Part shown: positions 9,298-20,146 of the stretch, piece by piece
Layout of the letters: each line of letters opens with the position of its first letter
Numbering within the stretch: position 1 is the first letter of the stretch
The notes under the pieces: model-generated
Database searches by the model: none
What the model saw: the letters and a program-made list of their open reading frames with translations, nothing else
What the model was told of the DNA's origin: nothing
Source of the DNA: Peptococcaceae bacterium
GTDB lineage: Bacteria; Bacillota; Desulfotomaculia; Desulfotomaculales; Desulfocucumaceae
Length of the DNA stretch: 33,876 nucleotides
Assembly: GCA_023512435.1 (NCBI GenBank)
Contig: JAILZP010000031.1
Location: 1-33,876 of the forward strand
Reading direction: 5' to 3'
Position numbers and translations under genes: made by a program

Positions 9298-9618
9298 TTA
9301 GCCCAGCACTTCTCCGCATTCCTTGCAGACCCGGACCTTCTTCCCGTCTTCCAGGAACTTCTTCTTTATCCTGGTGGGATTTCCGCACTTGGTGCAAAAG
9401 AGCATCACATTCGAGCTGTGCACCGGGGCCGGCTTTTCCATAATCCCGCCCTGGGGCACCTTCCGTGTGGGCCTGGCATGGCGCTTGACAATATTTACGC
9501 CCTCTATGATTACCCGGCTTTTTTCGGGATCAACACTTATAATCTTGCCTTTTTTCCCCTTGTCCTTGCCCGTGGTCACCAGGACGGTATCGCCCTTGCG
9601 CACGTGAACCTTCGGCAT
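9298..9618 (-). CDS. rplX: 50S ribosomal protein L24 with zinc-ribbon cysteines
   Basis: Assembly-initiator protein of the large subunit (106 aa). The N-terminal KOW motif is [19 protein letters not shown]. The C-terminal half has two CxxC pairs, CTKCGNPTR and CKECGE, suggesting a zinc ribbon. ATG start, SD GGAGGTG. Twenty-two bases after rplN. Confidence 0.97.
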   Translation of the reverse strand: MPKVHVRKGDTVLVTTGKDKGKKGKIISVDPEKSRVIIEGVNIVKRHARPTRKVPQGGIMEKPAPVHSSNVMLFCTKCGNPTRIKKKFLEDGKKVRVCKECGEVLG

Positions 9619-9640
9619 GTTTACACCTCCTTAGCCGCAA

Positions 9641-10009
9641 CTAAAGAACCTCCGGGGCCAGGGAAATTATCTTCATAAAGTCCCTGTCCCGCAGTTCCCG
9701 GGCCACTGGCCCGAAAATGCGCGTGCCCCGCGGGCTCTTGTCGTCCTTGATGATCACGGCCGCATTTTCGTCAAACTTGATATAGGACCCGTCCGGGCGC
9801 CTGACTTCCTTGTTGGTTCTGACCACCACGCACTTGACCACGTCGCCCTTCTTGACAACGCCGCCGGGCGTGGCTTCCTTGACGGAACAGATGATGATAT
9901 CGCCGACGCTGGCATAACGCCGCAGCGACCCGCCCAGCACCCTGATGCACATCAGCCTGCGGGCCCCGGTATTGTCAGCAACGTTGAGCATGGTCTGTAC
10001 CTGGATCAT
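9641..10009 (-). CDS. rplN: 50S ribosomal protein L14
   Basis: Subunit-interface protein L14 (122 aa, normal length), [46 protein letters not shown] and the terminal signature [28 protein letters not shown] start with SD GGGAGG about ten bases upstream, separated by a T-run. It lies 33 bases after rpsQ. Confidence 0.98.
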   Translation of the reverse strand: MIQVQTMLNVADNTGARRLMCIRVLGGSLRRYASVGDIIICSVKEATPGGVVKKGDVVKCVVVRTNKEVRRPDGSYIKFDENAAVIIKDDKSPRGTRIFGPVARELRDRDFMKIISLAPEVL

Positions 10010-10042
10010 GTGAAAAAAACCTCCCTCATAACCGGTTGCGCC

Positions 10043-10306
10043 TTATATCCGCTGGGCCCGTTCCAGTATCTCCACCACCCGCCACCTTTTATCCCTGGAC
10101 AGCGGCCTGGTTTCCATAATCCTGACCTTATCCCCGATACGGCAGGCATTTTCCTCGTCGTGGGCTTTAAACTTCTTGGTCCTCCTGAAGGTGCGCTGGT
10201 ACAGGGGGTGCCTGACCAGAGTCTCAACGGAGACCACCACGGTCTTATCCATTTTATCGCTGACCACGTACCCGGTACGGGTCTTGCGTATTTTTCGCCC
10301 TTCCAC
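10043..10306 (-). CDS. rpsQ: 30S ribosomal protein S17
   Basis: Primary 16S rRNA-binding OB-fold protein (87 aa), [35 protein letters not shown] with the conserved [27 protein letters not shown]. Start is GTG at 10306, with SD GGGGGGT about six bases upstream. Twenty-three bases after rpmC. Confidence 0.97.
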   Translation of the reverse strand: MEGRKIRKTRTGYVVSDKMDKTVVVSVETLVRHPLYQRTFRRTKKFKAHDEENACRIGDKVRIMETRPLSRDKRWRVVEILERAQRI

Positions 10307-10329
10307 CTTGCTACCCCCCTTGAGTAATC

Positions 10330-10533
10330 CTATGCGTGGCTTATGCCCAGTTCTCTCTGGCGAATGATTGTCTTTACCCTGGCAATGTCGCGCTTTACTT
10401 CCTTTATCCGCATCGGGTTATCCAACTGGCCCGTGGCTAGCTGAAACTTCAGCCTGAACAGTTCGTCCTTTGAGTCGTCCAGGGCTTTTTTCAGTTCATC
10501 ATCGCTCATTTCCCTGATTTCCCTAGCTTTCAC
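10330..10533 (-). CDS. rpmC: 50S ribosomal protein L29
   Basis: Small helical protein at the polypeptide exit (67 aa from GTG at 10533), [65 protein letters not shown] nine bases further upstream is also possible; I prefer the inner one because AGGTGA lies about five bases upstream and family members begin MKA. It overlaps the rplP end by about 11 bases, implying translational coupling. Confidence 0.93.
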   Translation of the reverse strand: MKAREIREMSDDELKKALDDSKDELFRLKFQLATGQLDNPMRIKEVKRDIARVKTIIRQRELGISHA

Positions 10534-10954
10534 CGGCCTCACCTACTTCCCCGCGTTTTATAAACTTGGTTTTTATGGGCAGCTTGTGTGATGCCAGGCG
10601 CATGGCTTCCCTGGCCACCTCCTCGGTAACGCCGGCCAGCTCAAACATGACCCGGCCCGGCTTGACCACGGCCACCCAGTATTCCGGAGCGCCCTTGCCG
10701 CTGCCCATACGGGTCTCCGCAGGTTTCTGGGTGATCGGTTTGTCGGGGAAAATCCTGATCCAAACCTTGCCGCCCCTCTTTATATAACGGGTCATGGCAA
10801 TCCGGGCGGCCTCGATCTGCCTGCTGGTAATCCAGGCCGGCTCCAGCGCCTGCAGGCCGTAATCACCGAAGTGAATTTCGGTGCCCCCCTTAGCCTTGCC
10901 TGTCAGGCCCGGCCGGTGCTGTTTACGGTACTTCACCCTTTTAGGTATCAACAT
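10523..10954 (-). CDS. rplP: 50S ribosomal protein L16
   Basis: Protein near the A-site tRNA and peptidyl-transferase region (143 aa). It shows [43 protein letters not shown] and [29 protein letters not shown] start five bases after the rpsC stop, with AAGGAGG inside the end of rpsC. Its last codons overlap the rpmC start. Confidence 0.98.
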   Translation of the reverse strand: MLIPKRVKYRKQHRPGLTGKAKGGTEIHFGDYGLQALEPAWITSRQIEAARIAMTRYIKRGGKVWIRIFPDKPITQKPAETRMGSGKGAPEYWVAVVKPGRVMFELAGVTEEVAREAMRLASHKLPIKTKFIKRGEVGEAGES

Positions 10955-10959
10955 AAAGC

Positions 10960-11622
10960 CTATTCGCCTCCTTGTCCGGCAGCGGGCTTGGCTTCCGGCA
11001 AAACTTCTCCTTTGTATATCCAGACTTTGATCCCGATTTTCCCGTAAGTGGTGTTCGCCTCGGCAAAGCCGTAGTCAATGTCGGCCCTAAGGGTATGCAG
11101 GGGCACCTTGCCCTCGCTGTACCACTCGGTACGGGCTATCTCGGCGCCGGCCAGCCTGCCCGAGCAGGCTATCTTGATCCCTTTGGCCCCCATCTTCATG
11201 CTGCGGGAAACCACCTGCTTCATGGCCCTGCGGAAAGCAATCCTTTTTTCGATCTGGGCGGCCACGTTTTCGGCCACCAGTTGCGCGTCAAGTTCCGGCA
11301 CCTTTATTTCTGCAATGTTGACGTGAATCTGCTTTCCGGTCATCTTTTCCAGGTCCTTGCGCAGGTTCTCAACCTCGGCGCCCCCCCGGCCGATGACAAT
11401 CCCCGGCTTGGCGGCGTGGATGGTCACCTTGACCCGGTTGGCCGCCCTTTCTATCTGGATCCGGGAGATACCGGCGGCAAATAGCTTCTTTTTGATGAAC
11501 TTGCGGATCCTGATATCTTCCATCAGCAAGGAGGAAAAATCCTTCTTCTGGGCAAACCACTTTCCTTCCCAGTCCTTGATGATGCCCAAACGCAAACCCT
11601 TTGGATTTACCTTCTGGCCCAC
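10960..11622 (-). CDS. rpsC: 30S ribosomal protein S3
   Basis: Protein at the mRNA entry channel, part of the ribosomal helicase (220 aa). The KH domain has [28 protein letters not shown], and the C-terminal domain has [41 protein letters not shown]. Start is GTG at 11622, with GGAGG six bases upstream. The 111-base gap before it holds inverted AGCTAGT-type heptamer arrays. It is followed by rplP after five bases. Confidence 0.98.
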   Translation of the reverse strand: MGQKVNPKGLRLGIIKDWEGKWFAQKKDFSSLLMEDIRIRKFIKKKLFAAGISRIQIERAANRVKVTIHAAKPGIVIGRGGAEVENLRKDLEKMTGKQIHVNIAEIKVPELDAQLVAENVAAQIEKRIAFRRAMKQVVSRSMKMGAKGIKIACSGRLAGAEIARTEWYSEGKVPLHTLRADIDYGFAEANTTYGKIGIKVWIYKGEVLPEAKPAAGQGGE

Positions 11623-11640
11623 ACTAGCCCTCCTTTTTTC

Positions 11641-11745
11641 AGCTGCTGGCTACTAGCTGATAGCTGCTAGCTCTTTTTGCCATAACACGGGAATCTAAAT
11701 TACTGTAAAAAGCTAGTGGCTAGTCGCTAGTCGCTAGAAGCTATT
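11641..11745. repeat. Inverted heptamer arrays, AGCTAGT family
   Basis: The left arm (11641-11675) reads AGCTGCT, GGCTACT, AGCTGAT, AGCTGCT, AGCTCTT. The right arm (11711-11745) reads AGCTAGT, GGCTAGT, CGCTAGT, CGCTAGA, AGCTATT. The arms are inverse to one another (GCTAG core), and A5/T5 runs at their inner edges could extend the stem. The right arm enters rplV: its stop codon and last three codons lie within it. Confidence 0.85.
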
Positions 11746-12084
11746 TGACTGTCTTTCTTTCAGCACCACGGTTATATGGCTGGTGCGCCTGCGCAGCAAG
11801 TCGGCGCGCCCCTGGGCCCTGGCCTGAAAACGCTTGATGATGGGGCCCTGGTCCACGTAACATTCAGCCACGTAGAGATTATCCCGGTTCATTTCATAGT
11901 TGTGTTCGGCATTGGCGGCGGCGGACTGAACCACCTTGGTCACCGGCACCGAAGCCCTCCTGGGTGTGTACTTCAGAATGGCCAGGGCCTCCCGCAGGTC
12001 TTTGCCGCGGATCAGGTCAACCACCTCGCGGACCTTTCGCGGTGAGATGCGGATATACCTGGCAATTGCCCTCGCTTCAGCCAC
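11734..12084 (-). CDS. rplV: 50S ribosomal protein L22
   Basis: Exit-tunnel protein L22 (116 aa), [43 protein letters not shown] and the hairpin-region [34 protein letters not shown]. Start is GTG at 12084 with GGAGGAG upstream. The last residues (N114, S115, F116) and the stop are encoded inside a heptamer repeat array, so the extreme C-terminus may have been reshaped by that repeat. Twelve bases after rpsS. Confidence 0.97.
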   Translation of the reverse strand: MAEARAIARYIRISPRKVREVVDLIRGKDLREALAILKYTPRRASVPVTKVVQSAAANAEHNYEMNRDNLYVAECYVDQGPIIKRFQARAQGRADLLRRRTSHITVVLKERQSNSF

Positions 12085-12096
12085 AGGTACTCCTCC

Positions 12097-12381
12097 TTAT
12101 TTCAAGGCTGTCGATCTTTCGGTGTGATGCCCGTGTCCCCTGAACATCCTGGTGGGCGCGAATTCGCCCAGTTTGTGCCCCACCATGTCCTCAGTGATAT
12201 ATACCGGGATGTGTTTTCGCCCGTCGTGAACTGCCAGGGTGTGGCCGATCATCTCTGGGAATATGGTTGATCGCCGGGACCACGTTTTGATCACACGCTT
12301 TTCGCCCTTGGCGTTCATTTCCTCAATCTTCTTCAGCAGTTTCTCGTCGCAATACGGCCCTTTCTTCAAGGAACGTCCCAT
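12097..12381 (-). CDS. rpsS: 30S ribosomal protein S19
   Basis: Small-subunit head protein (94 aa), [84 protein letters not shown], a complete family match. ATG start with SD GGAGG. It lies 17 bases after rplB and 12 before rplV. Confidence 0.98.
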   Translation of the reverse strand: MGRSLKKGPYCDEKLLKKIEEMNAKGEKRVIKTWSRRSTIFPEMIGHTLAVHDGRKHIPVYITEDMVGHKLGEFAPTRMFRGHGHHTERSTALK

Positions 12382-12398
12382 GCGCTAACCTCCTTTCA

Positions 12399-13223
12399 CT
12401 ACTTGGTCCTGCGCTTGACAATCAGGCGGTCGCTGGGCTTCTTCCTCCGGGTGCGCGCCCCCAGGGCCGGCTTGCCCCAGGGAGTGACGGGGTTGCGGCC
12501 GATGGGCGACCGGCCCTCGCCGCCACCGTGGGGGTGATCCACCGGGTTCATGACCACGCCGCGGACGGTGGGCCTCCGGCCCATCCAGCGGCTCCGCCCG
12601 GCCTTGCCCACGGTGATGTTCTCGTGTTCCACGTTGCCCACCTGGCCGATGGTGGCCCGGCAATCCTGGAGAATAAGCCTCATTTCACCGGAAGGCATGC
12701 GGATGTGCGCGTACTTGCCCTCCTTGGCCATGAGCTGGGCCGCGGCCCCCGCCGACCTGACCAGTTGGCCGCCGGCCTTGGGATAAAGTTCGATATTATG
12801 AATCATGGTGCCCAGCGGGATGTTTCTCAGCGGCAGGGCGTTCCCCACCTTGATATCCACGTCCGGGCCGGAAACCACCGTCATGCCAGCCTCAAGGCCC
12901 AGGGGCGCCAGGATGTAACGCTTTTCCCCGTCGGCGTAATGGAGCAGGGCAATTCTGGCCGACCGGTTGGGATCATACTGAATGGAAGCCACCTTGGCCG
13001 GAATTCCGTCTTTGTCCCTTTTGAAATCGATCAGGCGGTACTGCCTCTTATGCCCGCCGCCGCGGTGCCTAACCGTTATTTTCCCCCTGCTGTTGCGGCC
13101 GGCTTTCTTTTTAAGCGGCTCCAGCAGGGATTTTTCCGGCTTATCAGAAGTTATCTCATCAAAGGCCGAAACAGTTACAAACCTGCGGCCAGGCGATGTG
13201 GGCTTGAACTTTTTTATTGCCAC
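12399..13223 (-). CDS. rplB: 50S ribosomal protein L2
   Basis: Core large-subunit protein close to the peptidyl-transferase centre (274 aa). The N-terminal part has [15 protein letters not shown] and [19 protein letters not shown]. The C-terminal part has [29 protein letters not shown], including the conserved functional histidine region. Start is GTG at 13223, with GGAGGT upstream. The preceding 139-base gap contains heptamer arrays; rpsS follows after 17 bases. Confidence 0.98.
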   Translation of the reverse strand: MAIKKFKPTSPGRRFVTVSAFDEITSDKPEKSLLEPLKKKAGRNSRGKITVRHRGGGHKRQYRLIDFKRDKDGIPAKVASIQYDPNRSARIALLHYADGEKRYILAPLGLEAGMTVVSGPDVDIKVGNALPLRNIPLGTMIHNIELYPKAGGQLVRSAGAAAQLMAKEGKYAHIRMPSGEMRLILQDCRATIGQVGNVEHENITVGKAGRSRWMGRRPTVRGVVMNPVDHPHGGGEGRSPIGRNPVTPWGKPALGARTRRKKPSDRLIVKRRTK

Positions 13224-13243
13224 CTGGCTTACCTCCTTTATCG

Positions 13244-13358
13244 GTCGTCAGTCGTCGGACGTCGGACTTAATTGCATTTTACTTTTCAACGCCTCCGGTA
13301 CCCTTCGTTTGTCCGCCTAAGCGTTTCCCTTTTATACTGACGTCTGACGTCCAACGAC
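13244..13358. repeat. Inverted heptamer arrays, GTCGTCR/GACGTCR family
   Basis: The left arm (13244-13271) reads GTCGTCA, GTCGTCG, GACGTCG, GACTTAA. The right arm (13338-13358) is the inverse of GTCGTTG, GACGTCA, GACGTCA. A 66-base spacer separates them. The element fills the rplW-rplB gap apart from the rplB SD and a few bases after the rplW stop. Confidence 0.85.
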
Positions 13359-13362
13359 TAAT

Positions 13363-13650
13363 TTATACTCCTTCAAATATCTCGATCTTGTTGCCTTCCT
13401 TCAGGGTAACGATGGCCTTTTTGTAATCCGGGGTGCGGCCCAGCCTCCCCCTGACCCTTTTCATCCTGCCCTTGTAGCGGATGGTGTGAACCTTTTCCAC
13501 CTTGACCTTGAAAAGCTCCTCCACCGCTTTCTTGATTTCGATTTTGTTGGCGTTCAGGTCAACGATGAAAGTGTACTTGTTTTCCCCCACCAGGTCCATG
13601 CTTTTTTCGGTAATCAGGGGCTTTTTCAGAATATCCCTGGGGTTTTTCAC
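13363..13650 (-). CDS. rplW: 50S ribosomal protein L23
   Basis: Exit-site protein that docks trigger factor and SRP (95 aa), [57 protein letters not shown]. Start is GTG at 13650, overlapping the rplD stop by four bases (GTGA), a classical coupling arrangement. Followed by a repeat-filled 139-base gap. Confidence 0.97.
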   Translation of the reverse strand: MKNPRDILKKPLITEKSMDLVGENKYTFIVDLNANKIEIKKAVEELFKVKVEKVHTIRYKGRMKRVRGRLGRTPDYKKAIVTLKEGNKIEIFEGV

Positions 13651-14273
13651 CTGGCCAGCACCTCCTCCACCTTGCTCACGGCTTCCCTGGTGATTACCAG
13701 GGTCGGGTGGGCCATCAGGTCATAGACATTGAGAAAACCGGCGGTAGTGGGTTTTACCCCGGCGATGTTGCGGGTGGACTTGATCACGTTCTCGTCCTGG
13801 GCGGCCGTGACCACCAGGGCCTTCCGGCCGACCTTCAGGTTTTCCAGGATGCGCACCATGTCTTTGGTCTTGGGCTGGTCCAGTTTCAGTTCTTCCAGGA
13901 CCACAATGTTGCCGCTTTCAACCTTGGACGACAGGGCGGACTTCATGGCCAGACGCCTTACCTTCTTGGGCAGCGTGATGCTGTAATCCCTCGGGTGAGG
14001 CCCAAAAACGGTGCCGCCTCCCCTCCAGATGGGAGAACGCCTGCTGCCGTGCCTGGCCCGTCCGGTGCCTTTCTGCCGCCACGGCTTACGGCCCCCGCCC
14101 CGCACTTCACCCCGGGTTTTGGTGTCGTGGGTGCCCAGCCGTTGATTGGCCAGGTAGGCCACCACGGCGTCGTGCAGCACGGACTGGTGAACAGGAACGC
14201 CAAAAACGCTGTCGTTCAGGTCAATTTCCCCAACCTGTTCCCCGTTGGTATTATATAGTGCAACCCTTGGCAT
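13647..14273 (-). CDS. rplD: 50S ribosomal protein L4
   Basis: Tunnel-constriction protein L4 (208 aa), [25 protein letters not shown], with the long basic loop [49 protein letters not shown] at 14273 has GGAGG about nine bases upstream; the open frame runs 20 codons further but that part is intergenic. In gamma-proteobacteria L4 represses the S10 operon; no evidence for that was sought beyond the hairpin before rplC. Confidence 0.97.
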   Translation of the reverse strand: MPRVALYNTNGEQVGEIDLNDSVFGVPVHQSVLHDAVVAYLANQRLGTHDTKTRGEVRGGGRKPWRQKGTGRARHGSRRSPIWRGGGTVFGPHPRDYSITLPKKVRRLAMKSALSSKVESGNIVVLEELKLDQPKTKDMVRILENLKVGRKALVVTAAQDENVIKSTRNIAGVKPTTAGFLNVYDLMAHPTLVITREAVSKVEEVLAR

Positions 14274-14301
14274 TATTTGCTTCCTCCTTTCCGCACGCCC
14301 G

Positions 14302-14934
14302 CTATTTCCTGGCCTTGACGCTGTCCTTGACAATTACCAGCCCGCCGCGGGGACCGGGCACCGCACCCTTTATCGCCAGCAGGTTGCGGCCGGCATCCAC
14401 CCTGACCACTTCCAGATTCTGCACGGTAACCCTTTCGGCCCCGTAATGGCCGGGAAGCTTGCGGCCCTTGAAAACCCGGGCCGGTCCCTTGGCGCCAAGG
14501 GAACCGGGACGGCGGTGGTACTTGGAACCGTGGGCCATGGGTCCCCGGTGAAAACCGTGCCTCTTGATGCCGCCGGCAAAGCCGCGGCCCTTCGAGGTGC
14601 CCACCACGTCCACCTTTTCTCCCGGACTGAAAAGATCCGCTTTAATCTCCTGTCCCACCTGGTAGCTGTCGCTGTCCTCCAGTCTGAATTCCCTGATGAA
14701 TCTCAGGGGTCTTACCCCGGCCTTGTTAAAATGCCCTTTTAACGGCTTGTTGAAAAGCTTTTCCCGTTTTTCACCGAAGCCAACCTGAATGGCGCTGTAT
14801 CCATCCTTTTCCACGGTCCTTTTCAGGACCACGTGGCAGGGGCCGGCCTCGATCACGGTAACGGGCACGGCCAGCCCTTCATCGGTAAACAGCTGGGTCA
14901 TGCCCAGTTTTTTGCCCAGTATGGCCTTCTTCAA
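14302..14934 (-). CDS. rplC: 50S ribosomal protein L3
   Basis: Assembly-initiator protein reaching toward the peptidyl-transferase centre (210 aa), [31 protein letters not shown], with the conserved [34 protein letters not shown] loop. The start is TTG at 14934: SD GGAGGT stands seven bases upstream and the length fits. The frame extends 19 codons further but runs through a structured leader. Twenty-eight bases before rplD. Confidence 0.96.
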   Translation of the reverse strand: MKKAILGKKLGMTQLFTDEGLAVPVTVIEAGPCHVVLKRTVEKDGYSAIQVGFGEKREKLFNKPLKGHFNKAGVRPLRFIREFRLEDSDSYQVGQEIKADLFSPGEKVDVVGTSKGRGFAGGIKRHGFHRGPMAHGSKYHRRPGSLGAKGPARVFKGRKLPGHYGAERVTVQNLEVVRVDAGRNLLAIKGAVPGPRGGLVIVKDSVKARK

Positions 14935-14968
14935 CTTCAGCACCTCCAGCGCCGGCCGGAAACCAGAG

Positions 14969-15011
14969 GTTCGCGCCGCTGTGCCGCGCACAGCAATCTC
15001 CGCCCGCGAAC
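14969..15011 (-). promoter_or_regulatory. Nested hairpin in the rpsJ-rplC gap
   Basis: On the transcribed strand an outer 7-bp stem (GTTCGCG with CGCGAAC) encloses a perfect inner 7-bp stem (GCTGTGC with GCACAGC, loop GCG). The internal loop is asymmetric: 10 bases on the 5' side and two on the 3' side. No T-run follows, so it is not an intrinsic terminator. The form, a helix with an asymmetric internal loop just before an r-protein SD, suggests a protein-binding site, but no known family was recognised. Confidence 0.55.
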
Positions 15012-15044
15012 ATGATTTCCTGGCAAGCCTCTTTTGTCTTTTGC

Positions 15045-15356
15045 TTATAGCTTGATCTCTATATCGACACCCGCCGGCAAATCCAGGCGCATCAACGCAT
15101 CCACCGTTTTCGGGGTAGGCTCCAGGATGTCGATAAGCCGCTTGTGAGTTCTCATTTCAAACTGCTCACGGGAATCCTTGTTCACGTGGGGTGAACGAAG
15201 GATGGTGTATATACTCTTCTCGGTGGGCAGAGGAACCGGTCCGGCCACCGACGCCCCGGTCCTTTTTGCCGTATCCACGATCTTCTGCGCCGACTGGTCC
15301 AGCATATGATGGTCGTAGGCCTTCAGCCGGATGCGGATTTTTTGTCTTTTACTCAA
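15045..15356 (-). CDS. rpsJ: 30S ribosomal protein S10
   Basis: Small-subunit head protein that also partners NusB in antitermination (103 aa), [33 protein letters not shown] with the conserved [39 protein letters not shown]. Start is TTG at 15356, with SD GGAGGT seven bases upstream. It is 53 bases after tuf copy 1, with only a heptamer array between, so S10-operon transcription probably continues from the str operon. Confidence 0.96.
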   Translation of the reverse strand: MSKRQKIRIRLKAYDHHMLDQSAQKIVDTAKRTGASVAGPVPLPTEKSIYTILRSPHVNKDSREQFEMRTHKRLIDILEPTPKTVDALMRLDLPAGVDIEIKL

Positions 15357-15378
15357 CGGGCAGACCTCCTTTCAATTT

Positions 15379-15409
15379 AGCTAGCTGCTAGCAGCTAGCC
15401 GCCAGCAGC

Positions 15410-15413
<4 letters not shown>
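15379..15413. repeat. Single heptamer array, AGCTAGC family, over the tuf1 stop
   Basis: Five units in register: AGCTAGC, TGCTAGC, AGCTAGC, CGCCAGC, AGCTTAC. The last unit contains the tuf1 stop codon (15410-15412). AGCTAGC and its neighbours are largely self-complementary, so a single array can fold on itself. It occupies most of the tuf1-rpsJ gap. Confidence 0.8.
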
Positions 15414-16612
<1,199 letters not shown>

Positions 16613-16669
16613 TGTTAAGTATTTCCTCCTTTTGAAAAATTACTTGTAAAACCTTGTTTCTAAAAATTG

Positions 16670-18745
16670 TTATCCATACCTGCGGGCAATTATACCCTCG
16701 GCAATATTTTGCGGCACTTCCGCGTAGTGGCTGAACTGCATGGTGAACGTCCCCCTGCCCTGGGTGACCGACCTTAAGTCGGTGGCGTATCCGAACATCT
16801 CGGCCAGCGGAACCATGGCGTGAATAACCTGGAGGTTGCCCCTGGGCTCCATCTCCTCGATCCGGCCCCGCCGGGAGTTCAGGTCGCCGATGACATCTCC
16901 CATGTACTCGTCCATAACCACCACTTCCAGCTTCATAACGGGCTCCATGAGGACCGGCTGCGCTTTTTCGGCGGCGTTTTTAAAGCCGATGGACCCGGCA
17001 ATCTTGAAGGCCATTTCCGATGAGTCCACCTCGTGGTAGGACCCGTCCAGCAGGCTTACCCCGATGTCGATCATGGGGTAGCCGGCCAGCACCCCGTTGG
17101 CCATGGCCTCCCTTACGCCCGCTTCCACCGCCGGAATATATTCTTTCGGAATGACGCCGCCTATAATCTTACTGGCAAACTCATACCCCGTGCCGGGCTC
17201 CCTGGGTTCAATCTCCAGCACCACGTGTCCGTATTGCCCTCGTCCTCCGGACTGGCGGATGAATTTGCCTTCGGCCCTGGCCCTGCCCTTGATGGTCTCC
17301 TTATATGCCACCTGGGGCTTGCCCACGTTGGCCTCCACCTTGAACTCCCTCACCAGCCGGTCGATGATAATCTCCAGGTGCAGTTCCCCCATGCCGGAGA
17401 CGATTGTCTGCCCGGTTTCAGGGTCGGTGTGCATTCTGAAGGTGGGATCTTCCTCCGCCAGCTTTGACAGGGCCATCCCCATCTTGTCCTGGTCGGCCTT
17501 CGTCTTGGGCTCAATGGCCACATCGATGACCGGCTCCGGAAAGTCCATGGACTCCAGCACAATGGGATGCTTTTCGTCGCACAGGGTGTCCCCGGTGGTG
17601 GTTTCCCGCAGACCTACGGCGGCCACTATATCCCCGGTGAAAACCTCTGATATCTCTTCCCGGTGGTTGGCGTGCATGCGCAGGATCCGGCCAACCCGCT
17701 CCCGCTTGTTCTTGGTGGAATTAAATACGTATGATCCCGAATTGAGCCTTCCGGAGTACACCCGGAAAAAAGTCAGTTTCCCCACGTAGGGGTCGGCCAT
17801 TATTTTGAAGGCCAGGGCTGAAAAGGGCTGATCGTCTCCCGCCATGCGCCGGTCCTCGCTCCCGGTCTCCGGGTTCAGGCCCTGGATGGCCGGCACATCG
17901 GTGGGCGCGGGCAGGTAGTCCACGATGGCATCCAGGAGGGGCTGCACACCCTTGTTTTTGAATGACGACCCGCAAAGCACCGGCGTCATTTTCACCGCCA
18001 GGGTGGCCTTGCGGACGCCCCTGCGGATTTCGTCGGGGGTGAGTTCTTCTCCCTCCAGGAACTTCACCATCAGCTCCTCGTCATCCTCGGCCACCGCTTC
18101 AATCAGCTTCTCCCGGTATTCAGCGGCCATTTCCCGCATGTCTCCCGGAATGTCCGTCTCTTCGGTGACAGTGCCCAGTTCGTCGGTGTAGATGATGGCC
18201 TTGTTTTCAATCAGGTCTATGACGCCCCTGAAGTTCTCCTCGCTGCCCAGGGGCAGTTGAAGGGCCACCGGGTTGGCTCCCAGCCTCTCCCGGATCATGC
18301 TTATACCCCTGAAAAAATCGGCGCCCACACGGTCCATTTTGTTGATGTAGGCTATCCTCGGGACCCGGTACTTGTCGGCCTGCCTCCATACGGTTTCGGA
18401 TTGGGGTTCAACCCCCCCTACGGAACAGAATACTGCAACCGCCCCGTCAAGCACTCGGAGAGAGCGTTCAACCTCCATGGTAAAGTCCACGTGGCCGGGC
18501 GTATCGATGATGTTTATACAATAATCACGCCAGTGGCAGGTGGTGGCTGCGGAGGTTATGGTTATCCCCCGCTCCTGCTCCTGAACCATCCAGTCCATGG
18601 TGGCAGCACCGTCATGAACCTCTCCCATCCTGTGCACCCTGCCGGTATAAAACAGAATACGTTCGGTGGTGGTAGTCTTTCCGGCGTCAATGTGAGCCAT
18701 GATACCTATGTTGCGTGTCTTTTCCAACGGAAACTGCCGCGCCAT
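16670..18745 (-). CDS. fusA: Elongation factor G
   Basis: Translocation GTPase (691 aa). It begins [31 protein letters not shown] with the P-loop AHIDAGKT, and continues with [19 protein letters not shown] and [10 protein letters not shown]. Domains II to V follow, including the [14 protein letters not shown] and [10 protein letters not shown] stretches. ATG at 18745 is taken rather than the preceding TTG because GGGGTGA stands at proper distance and the family starts MAR. Fifteen bases after rpsG and 57 before tuf1. Confidence 0.98.
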   Translation of the reverse strand: MARQFPLEKTRNIGIMAHIDAGKTTTTERILFYTGRVHRMGEVHDGAATMDWMVQEQERGITITSAATTCHWRDYCINIIDTPGHVDFTMEVERSLRVLDGAVAVFCSVGGVEPQSETVWRQADKYRVPRIAYINKMDRVGADFFRGISMIRERLGANPVALQLPLGSEENFRGVIDLIENKAIIYTDELGTVTEETDIPGDMREMAAEYREKLIEAVAEDDEELMVKFLEGEELTPDEIRRGVRKATLAVKMTPVLCGSSFKNKGVQPLLDAIVDYLPAPTDVPAIQGLNPETGSEDRRMAGDDQPFSALAFKIMADPYVGKLTFFRVYSGRLNSGSYVFNSTKNKRERVGRILRMHANHREEISEVFTGDIVAAVGLRETTTGDTLCDEKHPIVLESMDFPEPVIDVAIEPKTKADQDKMGMALSKLAEEDPTFRMHTDPETGQTIVSGMGELHLEIIIDRLVREFKVEANVGKPQVAYKETIKGRARAEGKFIRQSGGRGQYGHVVLEIEPREPGTGYEFASKIIGGVIPKEYIPAVEAGVREAMANGVLAGYPMIDIGVSLLDGSYHEVDSSEMAFKIAGSIGFKNAAEKAQPVLMEPVMKLEVVVMDEYMGDVIGDLNSRRGRIEEMEPRGNLQVIHAMVPLAEMFGYATDLRSVTQGRGTFTMQFSHYAEVPQNIAEGIIARRYG

Positions 18746-18760
18746 CAAGACTTCACCCCT

Positions 18761-19677
<917 letters not shown>

Positions 19678-19710
19678 ACACCTCCCTTCATCTCCAAAAC
19701 CTTTGACCTG

Positions 19711-19965
19711 TTATTCATCTTCAATTATGGCCGTGGCGGCACAGCCCACCTCGATGCCGCAAGCCTTTCCCAAAACATGCATGCTCTCCACGTAAATTAC
19801 CGGCACCGACTTGTTCGAACAGGACTGGACAATCGGGTCCACCACGTGCCGTTCCGCGTTCTTTGCCACATACACCGCCTTGGCCTGGTTCCGGTCAATG
19901 GCCTTCAACGTCTGCTTGGACCCGACAACCTTCCTCCGGGCTTTGGACAGGCGTTCCAAGGGCAT
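19711..19965 (-). CDS. rplGB: L7Ae/L30e-family kink-turn RNA-binding protein
   Basis: Small RNA-binding protein (84 aa from ATG at 19965) of the L7Ae/L30e/S12e/Gadd45 family, like Bacillus subtilis YbxF, known to bind kink-turns. It shows SKQTLKAIDRNQAKAVYVAKNAERHVVDPIVQSC and VPVIYVESMHVLGKACGIEVGCAATAII. The frame opens nine codons earlier, but GGGAGGT lies inside that extension, eight bases before the chosen ATG. First gene after the str promoter. Its exact role on the ribosome is uncertain. Confidence 0.9.
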   Translation of the reverse strand: MPLERLSKARRKVVGSKQTLKAIDRNQAKAVYVAKNAERHVVDPIVQSCSNKSVPVIYVESMHVLGKACGIEVGCAATAIIEDE

Positions 19966-19998
19966 CGCGGCATACCTCCCAAATCCAGACACTTTTTT

Positions 19999-20027
19999 AT
20001 ATTATCACCTGGAAAAACCATTGTCAA
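19999..20027 (-). promoter_or_regulatory. Sigma-A type promoter of the str operon
   Basis: TTGACA (20027-20022) and TAATAT (20004-19999) are separated by exactly 17 bases, a near-consensus vegetative promoter. It lies about 35 bases before the L7Ae-like gene start and after the rpoC terminator-like stem. It should drive rplGB-rpsL-rpsG-fusA-tuf and possibly the S10-spc-alpha genes beyond. Confidence 0.85.
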
Positions 20028-20059
20028 CGATAATCTAATGCTGCCGTAAAGAAAGGCAC

Positions 20060-20135
20060 AAAAACAAGAAGTCAGGAGTCAGAATACAGAATGAGGGAGT
20101 TAAATTTTCTACTGTCTCCTGTATTCTGTCTCCTG
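20060..20135 (-). terminator. rpoC terminator-like stem built from the heptamer arrays
   Basis: On the transcribed strand CAGGAGACAGAATACAG (20135-20119) pairs with CTGTATTCTGACTCCTG (20089-20073), 16 of 17 positions complementary, with a 29-base loop. A moderately T-rich stretch (ACTTCTTGTTTTTGTG) follows. This is the only termination-like structure between rpoC and the str promoter. The long loop makes its strength uncertain. Confidence 0.55.
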
Positions 20136-20140
20136 TATTC
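20071..20140. repeat. Inverted heptamer arrays, GAATACA/GGAGACA family
   Basis: The left arm (20071-20091) reads GTCAGGA, GTCAGAA, TACAGAA. The right arm (20113-20140) reads TGTCTCC, TGTATTC, TGTCTCC, TGTATTC, an alternating pair. The spacer is 21 bases. The right arm begins a few bases after the rpoC stop. Confidence 0.85.
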
Positions 20141-20146
20141 TCCGGC

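Noticed and set aside
14274..14333. Longer L4 starting at 14333
   Set aside because: The SD for the normal start lies within this extension and the extra residues match no L4.
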